A DNA stretch of 64,000 bases from positions 75,388,120-75,452,119 of the forward strand of contig NC_060259.1 in assembly GCF_921293095.1 (NCBI RefSeq), given 5' to 3'. The position numbers and the translations under genes are program-made. How positions within the stretch are numbered: the first letter of the stretch is position 1; each line of letters opens with the position of its first letter. The notes below the pieces were generated by a model that saw only the letters and a list, made by a program, of their open reading frames with translations, had not been told where the DNA came from and made no database searches. This document shows, in pieces, positions 53,501 to 59,500 of the stretch. The DNA comes from Ischnura elegans (lineage: Eukaryota; Arthropoda; Insecta; Odonata; Coenagrionidae).

Positions 53501-56500
53501 CTCTGTCAAACATAATCTTAACACCCAAAGGGGATCCATTACCTTTTTCTAACGTCCTGACCCATCTGCCATACTTTGATTCTCCATCCCCAATTACATT
53601 GCGGGCTTGTAGCTTCACATCATATGAATGATTAGGTTTCAGTCCAGTAATAATGGCACTGGTGTTGTCTCCTAAAATTTTCTCATTAAATAATGTCCAT
53701 TGTGCTGATTCATTTGTCATGTACTGCAAAAATTAAGAAATAAATGTCAGCCAATTGCCCCAACTACAGCAAGAATAATGGCGAATATCTTTGGATATTA
53801 TGCAATGATGATTTTCTCAAAATGAGAAGGCTTTGGAAGTACAGCACACTCCTGATTATCCGGCTGCAGTTTATCCGTGTTGTGGATTATCTGCGCACGA
53901 GTTCACAACCTTTGATGCTTTCCTCGATCTTCATAGAAAATTAAATTGGACGAAAAAGCACCATGATATTTGCATTTTAATGTAACACAACACCTGCTTA
54001 CTATTTCCATTGGAATTCCCTTCATAAAATGACAGTACATATTTCATTTACTAGTTGACAAGGAATGTTCCAAGGTTACTTGGACGCATAGGTGGATCCA
54101 GGGGAGTGGGGGGGCTTGGGGGCACGTGCCCCCCCCCCCCCCCCCAGACCCTTAAGAATATGCTAGATTTTTAATATGGTCCCATTATCATTTCGTTCGT
54201 TTTGTATGACAAGGTATCCTTGTGCCCCCCCCCCCCCCCTGAACAAAATCCTGGATACGGCCTTGCTTGTGCCCCTCCCAGGAAAAAATCCTGGATCCGC
54301 CCCTGCTTGGACGTGAACTCTAGCATTGCAAATGACAGTCAGCGGCGGGGAAAAAAATTTTGATAGAAGATTCTTCAATGGTTACCAATTGTAAGTTAAG
54401 AAAAATGTTATCTACAACCTATTAATGTATATTTCATAGCGCAAATGTGCAATTATTGCGGTGGCCTTACATGCTGTTTAATGCGGCCCAAGGAAACTGG
54501 AGATTTCATTGCACTCGGACATGTTAACACCGTGACTAGCCAAGGTCAAACTGGAGAGGAAGGGAATAGTAGAAGTGAAGGTAGCCAGGAAAGTGGAAGT
54601 AGAGACAGCTCCAGTCCCGGCCAGGTACTCGCCTGCGTAGACAGTTTGCTGTAAGCCCTCGATTCTTATAACCGCTGCTGCGCAATGGCGTGATCGTGAG
54701 TCAGTTACCTCCATGGGAGTTTTGTGTTCCTTTTTTCCAAGCACAGCGGCAAGCAATCACCCTCACACACTCGCATCCCACAGCAGTTGTATCATCCCGG
54801 GTTGGTTGCATCCCAGGCAATTTGCGCGAGATGCAACTACACGGCGTGGTACCTGACAGTGTAGTTTCCGACTTTGTGCAGTGGTTTTGAAGCATTCACG
54901 CAAACCACTTTTCTGAATCCGTGATCTCGCAGCCACGCATGCATGGTTTGCAGACACCAGGTACTATATGGAGCAGTACAAAAATGAGTACAATTGCGCT
55001 ATCGCCGCTAAAAAGATCGCAATTGAGAAAAGAAAGCTCTCAATGATTCCGGAAAGAAATCTAAAATCACAGACAATGTGCATAAATAATAATAGAATGT
55101 TTGATTTACTTAAATTATGAAATTTACAAGAAAATGAGGTGAAAGTTTGGGTTATTCATGTCTTCCAATTATTTGTGCCCCCTCTACCCAGTGTTAGCCC
55201 GGATAATCAGGATTTTGCTGTAGCTGAAACTCCTCAGCTCAGTTTGTCTGAAGTAAAAAAAAAAGACTGCTTTCATTACCATTTGCCTAGATGGTGCCAT
55301 TACATTCTTTTGTACCATTAAAGGCAAGGTGCGCAGTTTGGCAAATCCAGCCAGAGAGTATTTGAATCAATTTCTCTCAGACTGCAGTAAAGATCCAAAC
55401 TCAACATACACACTAGTAGTTGATATCCACAAGACTGCACCGATTCAAAAAGAATTTTCATCTCCACCCTCATCCAATGCCAAAAGAAATTATGTTTAGA
55501 TTAAATACAATAATGAAATCATCTAAATACAGTCTACTGAGAAAATGTGAAGAAAATTTGGCCAATCTACAGGGCTGAGATACCCATAAGTATCCTAAAT
55601 AATAAAGTACCAAATACTAAATATCATGCACTATACCCAGTTTTTTCTCAAAGTTAATTTATGCACATAATTACGAAGGTAAACGGAAATAGAAATATCT
55701 TTAAGCATTCCCGTACGCAATTCCTTTGAATTTTCCTCTACCTAAATGAAAAAATGCACATTTTCATTGTTCTGGGAATATGAACTTCTTCAGTCAAGGT
55801 TCTGGTAGTGTCCAGAGGGTAATACATGAGTGCACGTTATATTTGAAATTTTGGAGCCATGGATGAAAGCCAAATGTTGGCTTAAGCATTATGCATGAGT
55901 GCACTCTATAATTGGGAATTTAGGGTACTTGCAAATGTACCTCATAAAATTAATTCCACTCTATATTTAGTAAATAATGAAAATTTGTGTTCAATATTGG
56001 CACTAAATAGTTAACTTGACCAAATAGAGCTAATTCAGTTCAATACTAAACTTATAGCCATTGAAATTTGCCTTCCTATTTCATTACATCATTTCATGCA
56101 GTTGCCACCACTGCTAATATCAATGATAAAATTAGGATTTCTCGTAAATAAATTTCAAATATTCCTGACTTACTTTTTTATTTTATGTATCTCAAGGATC
56201 CCTAAAAACAGCACATGATGGCCTTTAAATCAAGGGATTGAAAAATTTAACAATGTACAATCATAAAAAATATGCCCTGGAAAGAATTAACCTACTCAGA
56301 CAGGACTCGAACCTGAAACCTTCAATTTTACAAGCGAGGACTTTTTCTCACCACTGCAGACTGGAAGCAGAAATACAAAAATAAATCACACAAATTTCCC
56401 CTTTCTGAATATTTACAAATAAATATGAATCTCAAGGGCCCATGGACAGTATATTACTTCTTACCAACATTTACACTTTTGAACACTGAATAAAATAGGG

Positions 56501-59500
56501 GATGACCAAAAACTAATCCATAATGAAAGGGAAATTTGATTGATTTTTAGATACTAACCCAGATTAGATAGTTGAGGATGGGTTCGTTACCAGAATTTAC
56601 CGTCCAATTCACATACATCTTCGTTGAACCAACTGCTTTTACGAAATCAATCACGGCTTGAGGTTTATCTAAAAAAGAAGAGTAAAAATGTAAAGAATCA
56701 CATGTCACTGTCATTGGCTGAGGTTTATTGGCCCTCCCACTCCCACAATGGAGACTTGCATGCACAATTCTATCAATGCACACATAATAAGCTCTTATAA
56801 AAAAATTTTTTTTTAAAACCAGCCTTTATATTTAGATTACAGGGGATGAGCAACGTTTATATATGACACAAAGCAAAAAAACTCAGTGACCCCGAAAAAC
56901 CAAAAGTGACGTATTAAAAAAGTCACTATATTTATTAAATTTTCAGTGAATGGTAAGCCCCCTATGTTTCAAAATGCCACCCCTATGCTTTTAAATGCCT
57001 ACTATGTGGATATGCCTAAAGTGGATAACTTTTACTGTGGTCGCAAAACAAGAAAATCGACCATTTGGAACTTCTTAGATCAAAAACATGTTTTGGGGGG
57101 CTATAGGTTGACTGGGGGGTGGTAAAAGGGGGGTTGGAGAGAAAAAGTTATATTTTCATGTATTGTCATCGGAAATTAAGAAGTGTGCAAAATTTCAGCG
57201 TTTTTGCTTCACAGGAAGTGAGTCAAATTTGAGTTACAAGATTTGTACCAGACAAACAGACAAACAAACAGACAAACAGACAGGTTGGTGAGTTGATATA
57301 AAGGCTGGAAAAAGAAGAGCAAGAATCAAGGTACAAAGTCATTTAAACCAAGCATAGTACTTACGCCGAACAAAAAGAGGAACTGATCCGCTGACTTCTC
57401 CTTGAGGACCCATGGCTTTGCAGTAATATGTACCATTACTTTTCACAGATGTGTTTATTTTTAATTTCATCTCAACTAAAGTTTGGTTTTTGGTTTCTAT
57501 TTCCATTAAATTCCTGGAATAGTAGAATAAAGTTAAGGGAATAAATGTAAGCACATTATTAATAATAATAATTATAAATATGAGGGTTTCATAGAATTAT
57601 AAAAAAGCTTCTGCTTTTGTCAAATAAATCCTTGGGGAGGTAATCTAATAGACATATGGTAGAAAAAATGTTTTTAAAGTAATATTAAAGTCACATTTAT
57701 GTTTTGGCAGCCAGCATGTAGGTGACCAACCACTGAAGTTTCACAGCAAAAAGACAGGAAGGGCGAAGAGCATCCTAGCATCCGCATAAGACTGCTCAGG
57801 ACAAAGGTTATGGAGGGGAGCTTGGTGTAACACCTCTTCTAAATAGACTAAACAAATGAATTTGAACTATCGTCTATGCAGAACGCGTACGGATTAGGAT
57901 CCCTCGAATAAAAAACTCCACCATTGACTTCAACAATAAATAGGCAAAAAGGAAAATAATATCTGGATTGTATTCCGTAAATACAGAAATACACATAAGC
58001 AGCTATTTTTACATTAAACTCATTAACCTTTTGAGGTCCATAAAGATTGCAGCCTTTAGATTGCATAACAAAATAAGTTACTAGGCTAATATTAATCCAT
58101 AGATTTGAACAACATTTATATGAAAACGATATCTCTAATATTTTCTGAGATACAGTCTGGGATGTGAAATAATGTCTATTCTCGCTCCCTAATAGGGACA
58201 TGTATGTCCCATAACATAAAACACTAATTTTGCGAAAATTAAAGCTCAAATGCATACTAACTCCACAGGCAAGGTACACATAAAAGATAAACAGAAGGTC
58301 CTGTTATAATCGACCTTCTCATTTATTTGTTCTAAACTAACACATTTCCACTTCATAAACAGCATTTCAAGTGAAAGTTTTTAACAATGTGGAAACTACA
58401 ATATTTAAAGGATATTCCAATAAGAATTTAAAACTAGAAGCCTATAGCCTATTCTTCAATAGAACCAATTCTTACAATCCTACACCTTCTCATTTAATTT
58501 GGAACCAATTCATACTTTATATATGATTTTACACTTTCCCGGTGAATAACTTTAGAAAAATCTTCTCGGGATTGCGCGCGGGTTAGATTATTTAAGAGCG
58601 CCGACGTTTTGGGTACCGACTCGCTACCCATTCTCACGGCTACTGATAGAAAATTCGAAAAGACCGTTGAAGCCCAGCGTTAGGAGGAGCCGGATTGGTC
58701 GAGATCTGAGATTGGAATTGGACTATCTTAAGAATACCTTCCGCCAGAATGGGTACGGAGAGCGGCAGATCACTTTGGCCTTCAGAAAATCCTCCGCAAC
58801 TGCAAAGAGCTCGGTTATGAAGGAAGACCAACCTAAACCAACAGCCAGGGCCTTTTTACCCTATATTTCCACTATTTCGGGCAAGATTTCTAGGGTTTTG
58901 AGGAGGTATAATATCGAAACCATCCATCGCCCTATGACGAGTTTAAGAGATCGCCTCGTCTGTGTAAAAGATCCAATTGGCCTTATGACTCCTGGAGTTT
59001 ATAAAATCCCCTATGAGTGTGGTAATGTCTACGTGGGTGAGACTGGGCGAACAATATCTACTCGTCTCAAAGAACATCAAAGGCATTTCCAACTTGGTCA
59101 ACCGGAAAAATCAGCCATAGTCGAGCATAGCTTGGATGAGGACCACAAAATACGGTGGGATGACACCAGAGTTTTATGGCGATCGGATCATTTCTGGGAT
59201 CGTTTAACCAAAGAGGCGATTGAAATTATAGTTGAAAATAAGAAAGTAAACAGAGACACCGGATTTTCGATCAGCAGCTCTTGGAATAGAACCCTTAAAA
59301 GAGTTATGCTTGCCAGAGCTAAGTCTACGCTGGTCCACGGTCTTCCGCGACAACAATCGGATCTCGACCAATCTGGCTCCTCCTAACGCTGGGCTTCAAC
59401 GGTCTTTTCGAATTTTCTATCAGTAGCCGTGAGAATGGGTAGCGAGTCGATACCCGAAACGTCGGCGCTCTTAAATAATCTAACCCGCGCGCAATCCCGA

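Noticed and set aside
57848..58279. 143-codon minus frame in the Ig2 intron
   Set aside because: Contains low-complexity aromatic-rich sequence without a recognisable motif; a nearby TTAACCTTTTGAGG suggests a piggyBac MITE end but no partner was found.
58667..59386. Intact host GIY-YIG nuclease gene
   Set aside because: Its start and stop lie in inverted arms of a retroelement fragment and the N-terminus is translated from an inverted duplicate.
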